From positions 175,181-239,180 of the forward strand of contig NZ_BCNT01000008.1 in the NCBI RefSeq assembly GCF_001544075.1: a stretch of DNA of 64,000 nucleotides, given 5' to 3'. A program made the position numbers and the translations under genes. Source of the stretch: Comamonas terrae. Lineage in GTDB: Bacteria > Pseudomonadota > Gammaproteobacteria > Burkholderiales > Burkholderiaceae_C. Under the pieces are notes generated by a model, which was given only the letters and a program-made list of their open reading frames with translations, did no database searches and was not told where the DNA came from. Position 1 is the stretch's first letter; each line of letters starts with the position of its first letter. Shown piece by piece: positions 8,167-17,745 of this stretch.

Positions 8167-9132
8167 CTACGGCAGCGGCCATGTCTGCGCCATCTGCGCC
8201 AGCAGCCAGTCGCACAGCTGCCGCGCCGCACTGTCCCCGGCCCAGGGCTGGCGCGCCAGCAGGCAGTACTGCGAGCCATCGGCCGCAAAGCCCAGCGGCG
8301 CGGCCAGCCGGCCGGCCTGCACATCGTCCTGCACCAGCAGCTGCGGCCCCATGGCCACGCCCAGGCCGGCCGCGGCGGCCTGCAGACTCAGGTAGAAATG
8401 CTCGAGCATCAGACTGCCTGCTGCCGGCGCAAGCCGGGCCTGGGCTTTCTGCTGTTTTGACCAATCACTCCAGGCATGGGGGCGCGTCTTGCTGTGCAGC
8501 AGCGGCGCATCGACGCGCAGCCGGTAGCTGCCCTGTCCGTCGTCTTCAAAGAACCGGGCCAGTTGGTCCGGCTGGCAGACCGGCCCCATGCGCTCGGCGC
8601 ACAGCGGCACGGCATGGATGGTGCGGCCCCAGTCGAAGTCGTTGCGGCGAATGGCAAGGTCCAGCCCCGCTCCCCAGTCCACGGGGCCGCCGCCGGCCAC
8701 CAGGTGCACCTTGTGCTGCGGATGGCGGGCCTGGAAGTCGCCCCAGCGCGGAATCAGCCAGCGCATCAGCAAGGTGGGCTCGCACGACAGCAGCAGCGGC
8801 CGCTGGGACGCGCGCCGGCGCACGGCCTCGGCCGCCTCGGACATGCGGGCCAGGCCCGCGTGCACGCCGTCGAACAGCACGCGGCCGTGGTCGTTGAGGT
8901 AGACGCGGCGGCTCCTGCGCTCGAACAGCGGCACGCCCAGTTCGTCCTCCACCGTCCGCACGGCCCGGCTTACGGCGCCATGGGTGAGGTGCAGCTCGTC
9001 GGCCGCGCGGCTGAAACTCTCCAGCCGCGCCGCGGCCTCGAAGCAGCGCAGCGCCACCAGCGACGGCAGGCGCCGCGCGCCCGGCGCATCGCCATATTGT
9101 GACTCCAGCTCACTTTTTTCTTGAGAAATCAT
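8167..9132 (-). CDS. LysR-family regulator, GcvA-like subgroup
   Basis: A 321-residue protein. The helix-turn-helix at about 20-80 (SLVALRCFEAAARLESFS and THGAVSRAVRTVEDELG) is of the GcvA/AmpR subgroup. The effector-binding domain has the VAMGPQLLVQDDV segment typical of it. It is divergent from a LysE-type exporter (9242), the classical LysG-LysE arrangement in which the regulator senses an amino acid and switches on its efflux. No clear palindrome was found in the 109-base intergenic region. Confidence 0.9.
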   Translation of the reverse strand: MISQEKSELESQYGDAPGARRLPSLVALRCFEAAARLESFSRAADELHLTHGAVSRAVRTVEDELGVPLFERRSRRVYLNDHGRVLFDGVHAGLARMSEAAEAVRRRASQRPLLLSCEPTLLMRWLIPRWGDFQARHPQHKVHLVAGGGPVDWGAGLDLAIRRNDFDWGRTIHAVPLCAERMGPVCQPDQLARFFEDDGQGSYRLRVDAPLLHSKTRPHAWSDWSKQQKAQARLAPAAGSLMLEHFYLSLQAAAAGLGVAMGPQLLVQDDVQAGRLAAPLGFAADGSQYCLLARQPWAGDSAARQLCDWLLAQMAQTWPLP

Positions 9133-9241
9133 CGTTATTCAAGCAGCGGTGTTATGCCTAGAGTTCTTTCCTATCAAGCGCTGCAGCCATTCCCTCTTCA
9201 GAAAAGGCCAGCAGATATTGTGAACCCAGATCACTTTTTCC

Positions 9242-9874
9242 ATGCATACCTGGCCCACCGTCATTCTTGTCACCACCCTGGCCGTCATCAGCCCCGGCGC
9301 GGATTTCGCCATGGTCACGCGCACCAGCCTCATGGTCTCGCGCCGCGCGGGCCTGCTCGTGGCCCTTGGCATAGGCTGCGGCGTGCTCGTGCATGTGGGT
9401 TATACGCTGCTGAGCCTGGGCGTGCTGCTGCACCGGCTGCCCTGGCTGTTTTCGGCACTCAAGTGGCTGGGTGCCGGCTATCTGGTCTGGCTGGGCCTTG
9501 CGCTGTGGCGCCAGGCCGGCGCTGCCGCCCATGCAGATGCAGATGCGAACGCAGCCGCGCCAGCGCCCGGGCTTGCCGCCCGGCATTGGTGCCGGGGGTT
9601 CCTGACCAATGCGCTCAATCCCAAGACGGCGCTGTTCATCCTCAGCCTGTTCACGCAGGTGACCGGGCCCGAGGTGGCCGTGGCCACGCAGCTGGCACAG
9701 GGCCTGTTCATCGCCATCGCCCATGTGCTGTGGTTTGCGCTCGTGGCCTGGTGCTTTTCCGCACCCGCGCTGCAGCCCCGGGTGCAGGCCATCCGCCCGT
9801 GGATAGACAAAAGCCTGGGCGGCGTGCTCATGGGCCTGGGCATGCTGCTGATCGGCACGGCACTGCCGCAGTGA
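9242..9874 (+). CDS. LysE-family amino acid exporter
   Basis: A 210-residue membrane protein. The N-terminal motif ISPGADFAMVTRTS is the LysE/RhtB signature, and about six hydrophobic segments are visible. A hydrophilic Ala/Asp-rich loop (AHADADANAAA, about residue 98-110) separates the two halves. The family exports amino acids or derivatives at the inner membrane; the substrate here is unknown. The divergent LysR gene at 8167-9132 is its likely regulator. Confidence 0.88.
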   Translation: MHTWPTVILVTTLAVISPGADFAMVTRTSLMVSRRAGLLVALGIGCGVLVHVGYTLLSLGVLLHRLPWLFSALKWLGAGYLVWLGLALWRQAGAAAHADADANAAAPAPGLAARHWCRGFLTNALNPKTALFILSLFTQVTGPEVAVATQLAQGLFIAIAHVLWFALVAWCFSAPALQPRVQAIRPWIDKSLGGVLMGLGMLLIGTALPQ

Positions 9875-9897
9875 CGGTGGCGAAATCCTCAAAATCC

Positions 9898-9912
9898 ATA
9901 GCTTCCAGCGCT
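9898..9912 (+). repeat. Short dispersed intergenic motif (ATAGCTKCCNGCGCT-like)
   Basis: ATAGCTTCCAGCGCT lies 24 bases after the lysE-type stop. Closely similar copies lie at 23900-23914 and 63794-63807, all downstream of genes. Confidence 0.45.
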
Positions 9913-10048
9913 TTCCAGCACTGCGCCAGAGGCCATTTTCATCCCCCATGGGCTTGCATCAGCGGCAGCATCTGCAACGCAGACGACAGCTTTGCTCCGG
10001 CCGGCCATGCCATGCTCTGGCCGGATTCCATCAATACAGGAGACAGGC

Positions 10049-10630
10049 ATGAGCCAGGCGCGCTACCCCTTTCCGGATTTGAACACCCTGCCCCAGGACA
10101 TCAGGGAACGCATCCAGCAGGTGCAGGAGAAATCGGGCTTCATTCCCAATGTGTTCCTGGCCTTTGCGCGCCGCCCGGCCGAATGGCGCGCCTTCTTTGC
10201 CTACCACGACGCGCTGATGCTCAAGGAGGAAGGCAGCCTGACCAAGGGCGAGCGCGAGATGATCGTCACCGCCACCAGCGCCGCCAACCAGTGCCTGTAC
10301 TGCGTGGTGGCCCACGGCGCCATCCTGCGCATCTACGAGAAAAAGCCGCTGATCGCCGACCAGGTGGCGGTCAACTACCGCAAGGCCGACATCAGCCCGC
10401 GCGAACGCGCCATGCTGGACTTTGCGATGAAGGTCTGCCAGCACAGCCAGGAGATCACGGATGCGGACTTCGAGGCCCTGTACCCCCATGGATTCGACGA
10501 CGAGGACATCTGGGACATCGCGGCCATCACCGCTTTCTTCGGCCTGTCCAACCGCATGGCCAGCTTCGCGGGCATGCAGCCCAATCCCGAGTTCTACCTG
10601 ATGGGCCGCGTGCCGCGCGAGAAGAAATAG
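10049..10630 (+). CDS. AhpD-like / carboxymuconolactone decarboxylase-family peroxidase-related protein
   Basis: A 193-residue all-helical protein with the AhpD-like redox motif CLYC (Cys82 and Cys85) followed by His89 in VVAHG. This places it in the uncharacterised peroxidase-related branch of the CMD family. The proposed role is thiol-dependent peroxide or alkylperoxide removal in the cytoplasm. The start at 10049 is supported by AGGAGA seven bases upstream; the longer frame has no ribosome site. It ends seven bases before the convergent MocR gene. Confidence 0.82.
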   Translation: MSQARYPFPDLNTLPQDIRERIQQVQEKSGFIPNVFLAFARRPAEWRAFFAYHDALMLKEEGSLTKGEREMIVTATSAANQCLYCVVAHGAILRIYEKKPLIADQVAVNYRKADISPRERAMLDFAMKVCQHSQEITDADFEALYPHGFDDEDIWDIAAITAFFGLSNRMASFAGMQPNPEFYLMGRVPREKK

Positions 10631-10637
10631 CAGGCTG

Positions 10638-12080
10638 TCAGGCCGGGGCGGTGCTCCGCGCCAGTTCCCGGCACAGTTCGCCGATCTGCCCCACGGCCCC
10701 GAGCAGGCGGGGCGTGGGCTCGTTGGCGCAGTTCAGGCGCAGGTGGCTGGGCAGGTCGGCCTGCGGCGAGAACAGCTGGCCGGGGCTCACGCCTATACCC
10801 AGCTCCAGCGCGCGGCGGTGCACCTCCAGCGCATTCACCTGGCGCGGCAGTTCCACCCACAGCACAAAACCCTCGCATGGCATGGAGATGCGCGTGCCGG
10901 GCGGGAAACTGGCTTCCACCCGCGCCGTGACGGCTTGCACCGCAGCCTGGATACGGGTTTTCAGGCGCCGCAGATGGCGGTCGTAGTCGCCGCTGGCCAG
11001 CACCTCGCCCACGGCGGCCTCCAGCAGCGGCGCACCGGCCCAGTCCCCGGCCAGCCGCGCCTTCAATACCTGCGCATGAAAGCGCCCCGGCGCAATCCAG
11101 CCGATGCGCCAGCCCGGCGCCAGGGTCTTGGACACCGAGCTGCAGTACAACACGTTGCCGCTGCCGTCGAAGGCCTTGCAGGCCGGCGGACGCTGGCCGT
11201 CTCCAGCCAGGTCGCCATACACATCGTCCTCGATCAGCGGCACGCCGGCCTGCTCCAGCAGCGCCACCAGCGCGCGCTTGCGCTCCACGGGCATGCTGGC
11301 GCCCAGCGGGTTCTGCACCGTGGGCGAGGCCAGCACCGCCGCGGGCCTGTGCCTTGCCAGGGCCTCGGCCAGCGCTTGCGGCAGCAGGCCCTCGCGCGGA
11401 TCGGTCGCGACCTCCAGCGCCTTCAGGCCCAGGTCTTCCAGCAGCAGCAGCGTGCCGAAATAGGCTGGCCGCTCGATGGCCACCACATCGCCGGGCTGGC
11501 ATACAGCGCGCAACGCCAGCCGCACGGCCTGCGTGGCGCCGGAGGTAAGAATCAGATCGTCGGGACCGAAGCGGCCGCCCCATTGCGCGGCCCGCGCCGC
11601 GATCGGGCCGCGCAGCTCTGCCCGGCCCGGAGGCATGCTGTAGCTCTGGCCCTGGGCCTGCAGGCGCCGGCCTGCGGCCTGCAGCGCGCGCTGCAGCGTG
11701 GCCGCGGGCAACCAGGCGGGGTCGGGCAGTGCGGCGCCCAGCGGGATCAGCCGCGCATCGGCACTGCTGAACAGCGAGCGCGCCAGGCCCGCCATGGTCA
11801 CGGGCATGGGGTGCGGCGACGGGCGCGAGGGCGGCAAGGCCGCGACCGGGGCCTGCTGGCGCACAAAGTAGCCCGAGCGCGGCCGCGCGACGATCAGCCC
11901 CTGGGCTTCGAGGCTGCGCAGCGCTTCCAGCGCCGTGGGCAGGCTGACCCGTTCGCGCTCGGCCAGCTTGCGCGCGGAGATCACACGGTCGCCGGGTCGC
12001 AGCGCGCCCGAAGCCAGGGTCTGGCGCAGCATCCCGGCAATGCGCAGATAGTGGGGCAAAGAGGCGTCGGGGCTGTCCAT
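10638..12080 (-). CDS. MocR/GntR-type regulator with aminotransferase-like domain
   Basis: A 480-residue protein. The N-terminal GntR winged helix (about 5-75, VISARKLAERERVSLPTALE) is fused to a fold-type I aminotransferase domain. The PLP Schiff-base lysine is in SSVSKTLAPGWRIGW and an N-P motif in VQNPLGASMP. MocR proteins use PLP as cofactor and effector and usually control a divergent gene. Here that gene is the arylamine N-acetyltransferase at 12194. ATG 12080 leaves the operator-like repeats upstream; ATG 12122 is an alternative that would include the first of them in the coding region. Confidence 0.88.
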   Translation of the reverse strand: MDSPDASLPHYLRIAGMLRQTLASGALRPGDRVISARKLAERERVSLPTALEALRSLEAQGLIVARPRSGYFVRQQAPVAALPPSRPSPHPMPVTMAGLARSLFSSADARLIPLGAALPDPAWLPAATLQRALQAAGRRLQAQGQSYSMPPGRAELRGPIAARAAQWGGRFGPDDLILTSGATQAVRLALRAVCQPGDVVAIERPAYFGTLLLLEDLGLKALEVATDPREGLLPQALAEALARHRPAAVLASPTVQNPLGASMPVERKRALVALLEQAGVPLIEDDVYGDLAGDGQRPPACKAFDGSGNVLYCSSVSKTLAPGWRIGWIAPGRFHAQVLKARLAGDWAGAPLLEAAVGEVLASGDYDRHLRRLKTRIQAAVQAVTARVEASFPPGTRISMPCEGFVLWVELPRQVNALEVHRRALELGIGVSPGQLFSPQADLPSHLRLNCANEPTPRLLGAVGQIGELCRELARSTAPA

Positions 12081-12098
12081 GGGCAGGGGCGAAAGAAT

Positions 12099-12135
12099 CT
12101 GTACAGGTGGATTTTCATCCATTCTGCCTATACAG
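12099..12135. promoter_or_regulatory. Paired MocR operator candidates
   Basis: CTGTACAG (12099-12106) and CTATACAG (12128-12135) lie 29 bases apart centre to centre, about three helical turns, between the divergent MocR and NAT genes. Such repeated half-sites are typical of MocR binding regions. Confidence 0.5.
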
Positions 12136-12193
12136 CGGAGGCCGCCCATGCCCTATCGTCCGGACTGCAACCTACGCAAGGACTTTTTTCCAA

Positions 12194-12979
12194 ATGCACG
12201 CCAGCAATTTCGACCTGCCCACCTATCTGCAACGCATCGGCCACACCGGCCATGCCGGCCCCGACACCGCCACGCTGCACGCCCTCATGCGCCGGCAGCT
12301 GTTCACCGTGCCCTTCGAGAACCTGGACGTCCAGGCGGGCAGGATCGTCTCGCTGGTGCCCGAGGACATTGCCGACAAGATTCTCCGCCAGGGCCGCGGC
12401 GGCTACTGCTACGAGGTCAACGGCCTGTTCGCCATGGCGCTGCAGGCCCTGGGCATTGCCTACCGCTTTGTCGCGGCCCGGCCCATGTTCTACCCCGCCC
12501 GCCGGCCCCGCACCCACATGGCCGTGATCGCCGAGGTCGAAGGCCGGCGCTGGCTGTGCGACCTGGGCTTCGGCAGCTACGGCATCCGCGCGCCGATGGA
12601 CCTGGACGCCGTGGGCGTCGAGGTCGCGCAGGACTGCGACACCTTCCAGCTCACGCTGGACGAACGCGGCGAATACGTGCTCAAGGCCAGGGTGGAGGGC
12701 CAGTGGGCCAACCAGTACGCCTTCGACCTGTCGCCCCAGGAATGGATCGACTTCGTTCCCGCCAACTACCTGAACTCCACCCACCCCGAAGCCATCTTCG
12801 TGCAGAAGCTGCTGGTGGTGCTGCACCACAGCACCGGCCGCGCCATCCTGCTGGACGACATGCTCAAGACGGTGACGAACGGCCAGGTCGAGAAAAGGCA
12901 GCTGGCCCGCGAAGAGATCGGCGAGGTGCTGGCCAGCCTCTTCGGGCTGGCGCCGGCCGTGGCGCAGCCAGGGCGCTGA
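12194..12979 (+). CDS. nat: Arylamine N-acetyltransferase
   Basis: A 261-residue protein with the NAT catalytic triad: Cys72 in RGGYCYEVN, His108 in RTHMAV and Asp123 in CDLGFG. It transfers an acetyl or other acyl group from acyl-CoA to arylamines, hydrazines or related xenobiotics in the cytoplasm. The ATG at 12194 has AAGGA ten bases upstream. It is divergent from the MocR regulator, which may respond to an amine substrate. The length is normal for bacterial NATs. Confidence 0.92.
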   Translation: MHASNFDLPTYLQRIGHTGHAGPDTATLHALMRRQLFTVPFENLDVQAGRIVSLVPEDIADKILRQGRGGYCYEVNGLFAMALQALGIAYRFVAARPMFYPARRPRTHMAVIAEVEGRRWLCDLGFGSYGIRAPMDLDAVGVEVAQDCDTFQLTLDERGEYVLKARVEGQWANQYAFDLSPQEWIDFVPANYLNSTHPEAIFVQKLLVVLHHSTGRAILLDDMLKTVTNGQVEKRQLAREEIGEVLASLFGLAPAVAQPGR

Positions 12980-13007
12980 CAGCCGGCTTCAGGCGCGGCC
13001 TTGCGCC

Positions 13008-14348
13008 TCAGCCGCCCTGCCCGTCCAGCCCGTACTTGCGGATCTTGTCGTGCAGCGTGGTCTTGGGCATGGACAAGGCCTCGGCCGTGCGGGCCAGGCT
13101 GCCGCCCTGGCGGCGCAGCGCATCGGCAATCAGCGCACGCTCGAAGGCCTCCACGGTGGCCGCCAGGGGCTTGGGGGCTTCGGACGGCTCGGTGCCGAAA
13201 GGCGGCGAGCCGGCCTCTATGCCCAGCACCGTGCGTTCGGCCACATTGCGCAGCTCGCGCACATTGCCGGGCCAGTCATAGCCCAGCAGCTGCTGTATGC
13301 GCGCCGCCGTCAGCTCGGGCACGGGCCGCTGGTGGCGCGCCGCACCCTGCAGCGCGAAGTGCTCGAACAGCAGCGGCACGTCCTCGCGCCGTTCGCGCAG
13401 CGGCGGCACCGTCAGCGTGGCCACGTTGAGCCGGTAGTAGAGATCGGCCCGGAACAGCCCCTGGCGGCTCAGCTCCAGCAGATCCACCTTGGTCGCGGCG
13501 ATGACGCGGCAGTCGATGGGAATCAGCGTGTTGGAGCCCAGGCGCTCCAGCACCCGCTCCTGCAGCACACGCAGCAGCTTGATCTGCATGGCCATGGGCA
13601 TGCTCTCGATCTCGTCGAGGAACAGCGTGCCGCCGCTGGCGTGCTCGATCTTGCCGATGCGCTTCTTGCCCGCGCCCGTGAAGGCGCCGGCCTCGCTGCC
13701 GAACATCTCGCTGTCGAACAGCGTATCGGGCAGGCCGCCGCAGTTGATGGCCACGAAGTTGCCGTTGCGCCGGCTGCTGGCCTCGTGCAGGCAGCGCGCC
13801 ACCAGTTCCTTGCCGGCGCCGGTCTCGCCGACGATGAGCACGTCGGCCGCGCTCTGGGCCAGGCTTTGCAGGGTCTGGCGCAGGCGCTGCATATTGGGCG
13901 CGCGGCCCAGCAGCCGGTGCTCCAGGTTGCCCGCGCTTTCAAGCTGGCGGCGCAGCGAGCGCACTTCCAGCACCAGGCGCCGGCGCTCCAGCGCGCGGCG
14001 CACGGCGCCAACGAGCAGCTCGGGCGCGAACGGCTTTTCCAGAAAGTCCTGGGCGCCGTCCTTCATGGCCTGCACGGCCATGGAGACATCGCCATGCCCG
14101 GTGATGAGCACCACGGGCAACTCGGGGTCCAGCGCCATGAGTTCGCGCAGCAACGCCATGCCGTCCATGCCCGGCAGGCGGATGTCGCTGACCACCACGC
14201 CCTCATAGTCGGGCATCAGGCGCTTGCGCGCCTGCTCGGCACTGGCCACGCATTCGCAGGCAATGCCTTCGAGCTGCAGCGCCTGCTCGCAGCCCAGGGC
14301 TACATCCGGGTCGTCTTCGATGATCAGGACTTTGAGAGCGGGGTTCAT
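13008..14348 (-). CDS. dctD: Sigma-54-dependent C4-dicarboxylate response regulator DctD
   Basis: A 446-residue NtrC-class regulator. The receiver domain (1-120) has phospho-acceptor Asp55 in VVSDIRLPG. The AAA+ domain has GETGAGKE (Walker A), GSEAGAFTGAGKKR (the sigma-54 contact loop) and GTLFLDEIESMP (Walker B). A Fis-type helix-turn-helix forms the end (SLARTAEALSMPKTTLHDKI). It lies downstream of dctA and dctB on the same strand, 95 bases after dctB. It is expected to activate dctA from sites upstream of the -24/-12 promoter at 17908-17923. Confidence 0.92.
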   Translation of the reverse strand: MNPALKVLIIEDDPDVALGCEQALQLEGIACECVASAEQARKRLMPDYEGVVVSDIRLPGMDGMALLRELMALDPELPVVLITGHGDVSMAVQAMKDGAQDFLEKPFAPELLVGAVRRALERRRLVLEVRSLRRQLESAGNLEHRLLGRAPNMQRLRQTLQSLAQSAADVLIVGETGAGKELVARCLHEASSRRNGNFVAINCGGLPDTLFDSEMFGSEAGAFTGAGKKRIGKIEHASGGTLFLDEIESMPMAMQIKLLRVLQERVLERLGSNTLIPIDCRVIAATKVDLLELSRQGLFRADLYYRLNVATLTVPPLRERREDVPLLFEHFALQGAARHQRPVPELTAARIQQLLGYDWPGNVRELRNVAERTVLGIEAGSPPFGTEPSEAPKPLAATVEAFERALIADALRRQGGSLARTAEALSMPKTTLHDKIRKYGLDGQGG

Positions 14349-14443
14349 GGAGCAAGGCACGCAGGCATCATGGCAATCGGAAAAGAAACAGTGCGGCAGG
14401 GCTCGGCATCAGGGAAGGCGCCATTGCCGCTGCACGGCTGGCA

Positions 14444-16381
14444 TCAGCCAGCCCGAGTATCCGCCAAAGCCGCGGGCGGCACCGCCGGCAGGGACAAGGT
14501 GAAGACTGCGCCGCCATCGGGGTGGTTGGCACCCTTCAGCGAGCCGCCGCAGGCCTGGACGATATCGGCCGACAGGGCCAGGCCCAGGCCCAGTCCCTGG
14601 TCCTCGGGCTTGGTGGTGAAAAACGGCTCGAACAAATGCTCTTGTGCTTCGGCGCTCAGGCCCGGGCCATGGTCGCGCACCAGTATCTGCACCTGGCCCG
14701 GCTCCTGCCCTGCCGCCTGCCGGCACTCCAGCTCCACGCAGGGCGCAGCCTGCCCGCGCATGGCGTCGAGCGCATTTCCCAGCAGATTGACCAGCACCTG
14801 CTCCACGCGGTTGGCATCGCACCAGGCGGCCAGCCGGGGCTCCCCCTTGCGCGCGATGACTGCACCGGCGCGGTCGATGCGCGCCTCCAGCACGGACAGG
14901 GCATTGTCCAGCACGTCGTCCAGCACCACGCTGGCCGGCCGGCCCTCGGACTTGCGGGCAAAGTTGCGCAGCCGCGCCGTGATGCGGCCCATGCGGTCGG
15001 CCAGATCGGCCATGCGCTGCAGATTGCCCTGGGCCACCGCCAGTTCGCCGCGCTCCAGGAAGCGCTGGCTGTTGCCGGCCAGCGTGCGCAGCGCCGCCAG
15101 CGGCTGGTTGAGTTCGTGCGCCATCTCGGTGGACAGGCGCCCGATCACGGCCAGCTTGCCGGCCTGCACCAGCTCCTCCTGCTTGGCACGCAGCGTGGCT
15201 TCGGCCTGCACGCGCTCGGCCACTTCCTGCTGCAGGGCCTGGTTGGCGGCCGACAGGTCGGCCGTGCGCTGCGCCACCTTGCGCTCCAGCGCATCATGCG
15301 CAGCCTGCAGGGCCTCCCGGGCCGCCAGCTGCTCGCGCAAATGCCGGCGGCGCTGGTGCAGCAGGGCCACCAGCAGCAGCGCCAGGGCCATGGCCGCCGT
15401 GGCCACTCCGGCACGGCTCAGCGCCAGCTGGTTGACCGGCCGCAGCGGAGACAGCACGGTCATGCGCCATGGCGTGGCCAGAAAGGAATGGAGCGGACGC
15501 GACTGGGACAGGAACAGATTGGCGGAAGCGCCGGGGGAAGCACCGGCGGCCCCGGGCCTGAACCGCACCAGGGCCGTGCCGGCGTCCAGTTCGCGCAGCA
15601 CCTGCCAGTCCAGCGGCTGCAGGGCGCGCCGGTTGTACTTCTGGGAATTCTCGAGCTGCTGGCGCGTGGCCTCGTCCAGCGGCTGCAGCGTGGTGAACTT
15701 CCATTCGGGCCGGTTGCTGAGGATGAGCACGCCGTTCTCGTCGCTGACCAGCACCGGCGACTCCACGGCCGCCCAGGACTGCTCCAGCTGCTCCAGGCCC
15801 ACCTTGACCACCGCCACGCCCAGCACCCCGCCCCGGTCATGGACGGAGCCCAGCGTGCTGGTGAGGTAGTAGCCGGGCTCGCCGCGCGTGGTGCCTATGC
15901 CGAAATAGCGCCCGCTGCCCACGCGCAGGGCCTCGCGGTAATAGGGACGGAAGCTCAGGTCCTCGCCGAGGAAGCTGTCGGCGCGCCGCCAGTTGCTGGC
16001 GGCCTTGACCTTGCCGCGGCTGTCCACCACGTAGACGCTGAGCGTGCCGGCGCGCTCGCTGAGCTGCTCCAGGTATTGATTCACCCGCTGCTGCAGGCCC
16101 GCATCCTCGGGCCGGTTCAGCATGGCCCGGACATCTTCGTCCAGGGCCACGATGGCGGGCAGGAAGGCGTACTTGTCGACCTCCCGCTCCAGGCTGGCCG
16201 CGTACAGGTCCATGCGGTGCTCGCCCGAGGCGCGCAGGTCCGCAATGCCTGCCCGCTGCGCCAGCCAGTACACGCCCCAGCCGCCCAGGGCGCTCAGCAG
16301 CAGCCACAGGCAGACAAGCAACAGCAAAAAAAACGGGCGCAGCGGCCTGGCTGCGGAGAGAGCGGACATGGGGTCCGCCAT
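14444..16381 (-). CDS. dctB: C4-dicarboxylate sensor histidine kinase DctB
   Basis: A membrane sensor of about 645 residues. A first membrane helix (FFLLLLVCLWLLLSALGGW) is followed by a large periplasmic double-PDC sensor with RPYYREAL and GYYLTSTLGSV, a second helix near residue 330, a coiled linker, an H-box in STEMAHELNQPLAAL, an N-box in NLLGNALDAM and G boxes DHGPGLS and GLGLGLALS. It senses external C4-dicarboxylates and phosphorylates DctD. The start is uncertain (ATG 16381 or 16369; a longer TTG frame begins at 16435). It lies 68 bases downstream of dctA. Confidence 0.9.
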   Translation of the reverse strand: MADPMSALSAARPLRPFFLLLLVCLWLLLSALGGWGVYWLAQRAGIADLRASGEHRMDLYAASLEREVDKYAFLPAIVALDEDVRAMLNRPEDAGLQQRVNQYLEQLSERAGTLSVYVVDSRGKVKAASNWRRADSFLGEDLSFRPYYREALRVGSGRYFGIGTTRGEPGYYLTSTLGSVHDRGGVLGVAVVKVGLEQLEQSWAAVESPVLVSDENGVLILSNRPEWKFTTLQPLDEATRQQLENSQKYNRRALQPLDWQVLRELDAGTALVRFRPGAAGASPGASANLFLSQSRPLHSFLATPWRMTVLSPLRPVNQLALSRAGVATAAMALALLLVALLHQRRRHLREQLAAREALQAAHDALERKVAQRTADLSAANQALQQEVAERVQAEATLRAKQEELVQAGKLAVIGRLSTEMAHELNQPLAALRTLAGNSQRFLERGELAVAQGNLQRMADLADRMGRITARLRNFARKSEGRPASVVLDDVLDNALSVLEARIDRAGAVIARKGEPRLAAWCDANRVEQVLVNLLGNALDAMRGQAAPCVELECRQAAGQEPGQVQILVRDHGPGLSAEAQEHLFEPFFTTKPEDQGLGLGLALSADIVQACGGSLKGANHPDGGAVFTLSLPAVPPAALADTRAG

Positions 16382-16449
16382 GGTAGCAGCGCCGGCCGCC
16401 GCACCCATGGCCGGCAATGGGACCGGGCGGGCCAAATGCCGTCAGCCCG

Positions 16450-17745
16450 TCAGGCGGCCAGGCGCTCCGACTCGGGCAGCGCAATGGCCGCGGCCTCGGC
16501 CTGCAGGCCGGCCTCGTCGTCGCTGTCGCCTTCCCACTTGGCCACCACGGCCGTGGCGATGGCATTGCCCAGCACATTGGTCAGCGTGCGGCCCATGTCC
16601 AGGAAATGGTCGATGCCCAGGATCAGCAAAATGCCGGCTTCCGGCAGGCCGAACATGGGCAGCACGGCGGCCACCACCACCAGTGAGGCGCGCGGCACGC
16701 CCGCGATGCCCTTGCTCGAGACCATGAGCACCAGCAGCATGGTGATCTGCGCGGTCAGGGACATCTCGATGCCGTAGGCCTGAGAGATGAAGATGGCCAG
16801 GAAGGTCGTGTAGATCATCGAGCCATCGAGGTTGAAGGAGTAGCCCAGCGGCAGCACGAAGCCCGTGATGCGCGGCTTGATGCCGAATTCCTCGAGCTGT
16901 TCCATGAGCTTGGGCAGCGTCGATTCGCTGCTGGCCGTGAAAAAGCCCACCAGCAGCGAGCCGCGGATCAGCCCCAGCAGGCGGAACACGTCGCGGCCCA
17001 GTACCAGATAGCCGGCCAGCGTCAGCAGCACCCACAGCGTGGCCAGTGCGATGTAGAAGCAGACCATGAACTTGCCGAACACGGACAGCATGCCCAGGCC
17101 ATGGGTGGCGATGGTGTCGGCCACGGCACCGAACACGCCCACGGGTGCGAAGCGCATCACGTAGTCGGTGACGCGCAGCATGACGTGGGACACCTCTTCC
17201 ATCATGTCCACCAGCATGTATTTCTTCTGGTGGTTCAGATAGCCCAGCGCCAGGCCGAAGAACAGCGCGAACACCAGGATCTGCAGCACCTCGTTGGTCG
17301 CCATGGCCTCGACGATGTTCTTCGGGAAGACGTGCGTGATGAAATCCTTGAGGTTCAGCGCCGAGGTCTTCAGGCCCAGGCCGTCGGCGCTGCTGGGCAG
17401 CTCCACCTTCAGGCCATGGCCGGGCTGCAGCAGGTTGGCGTAGAACAGGCCCAGGAACAGCGAGCAGAACGACGCCGCGATGAACCAGCCCAGGGCCCGG
17501 CCGCCGACGCGGCCCACCGACTGGGCATCGCCCATGTTGGCCAGGCCCGCCACCAGGGTGGTGAACACCAGGGGAGCGATGATCATCTTGATCATGCGCA
17601 GGAACACATCCGTCAGGATGCCGAAATAGCTGGCGATCTCCTTGGCTGCCTCGGGCGTGGCGGCAGAGGTATGCACCATGTAGCCGACGAGCACCCCCAG
17701 TGCCATTGCCAGCAGGACCATCATGGTCAGGCGATTGGATTTCAT
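16450..17745 (-). CDS. dctA: C4-dicarboxylate:cation symporter DctA
   Basis: A 431-residue member of the DAACS family. Signature segments include the serine-rich ASSESTLPKLMEQLEEFGI and GYSFNLDGSMIYTTF, with conserved HP1/HP2 loops and about eight helices. It imports succinate, fumarate and malate with protons or sodium at the inner membrane. The start MKSNRLTMMV is the first plausible one; upstream frame residues lie in the leader. A well-matched sigma-54 promoter sits about 160 bases upstream, and dctB and dctD follow on the same strand, so the transporter and its sensors may share one transcript. Confidence 0.92.
   Translation of the reverse strand: MKSNRLTMMVLLAMALGVLVGYMVHTSAATPEAAKEIASYFGILTDVFLRMIKMIIAPLVFTTLVAGLANMGDAQSVGRVGGRALGWFIAASFCSLFLGLFYANLLQPGHGLKVELPSSADGLGLKTSALNLKDFITHVFPKNIVEAMATNEVLQILVFALFFGLALGYLNHQKKYMLVDMMEEVSHVMLRVTDYVMRFAPVGVFGAVADTIATHGLGMLSVFGKFMVCFYIALATLWVLLTLAGYLVLGRDVFRLLGLIRGSLLVGFFTASSESTLPKLMEQLEEFGIKPRITGFVLPLGYSFNLDGSMIYTTFLAIFISQAYGIEMSLTAQITMLLVLMVSSKGIAGVPRASLVVVAAVLPMFGLPEAGILLILGIDHFLDMGRTLTNVLGNAIATAVVAKWEGDSDDEAGLQAEAAAIALPESERLAA

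Noticed and set aside
13050..16777. Very long open frames on the plus strand opposite dctD, dctB and part of dctA (up to 939 codons)
   Set aside because: High-GC codon bias of the real minus-strand genes creates stop-free antisense frames; their translations are low-complexity Arg/Gln/His-rich with no family.
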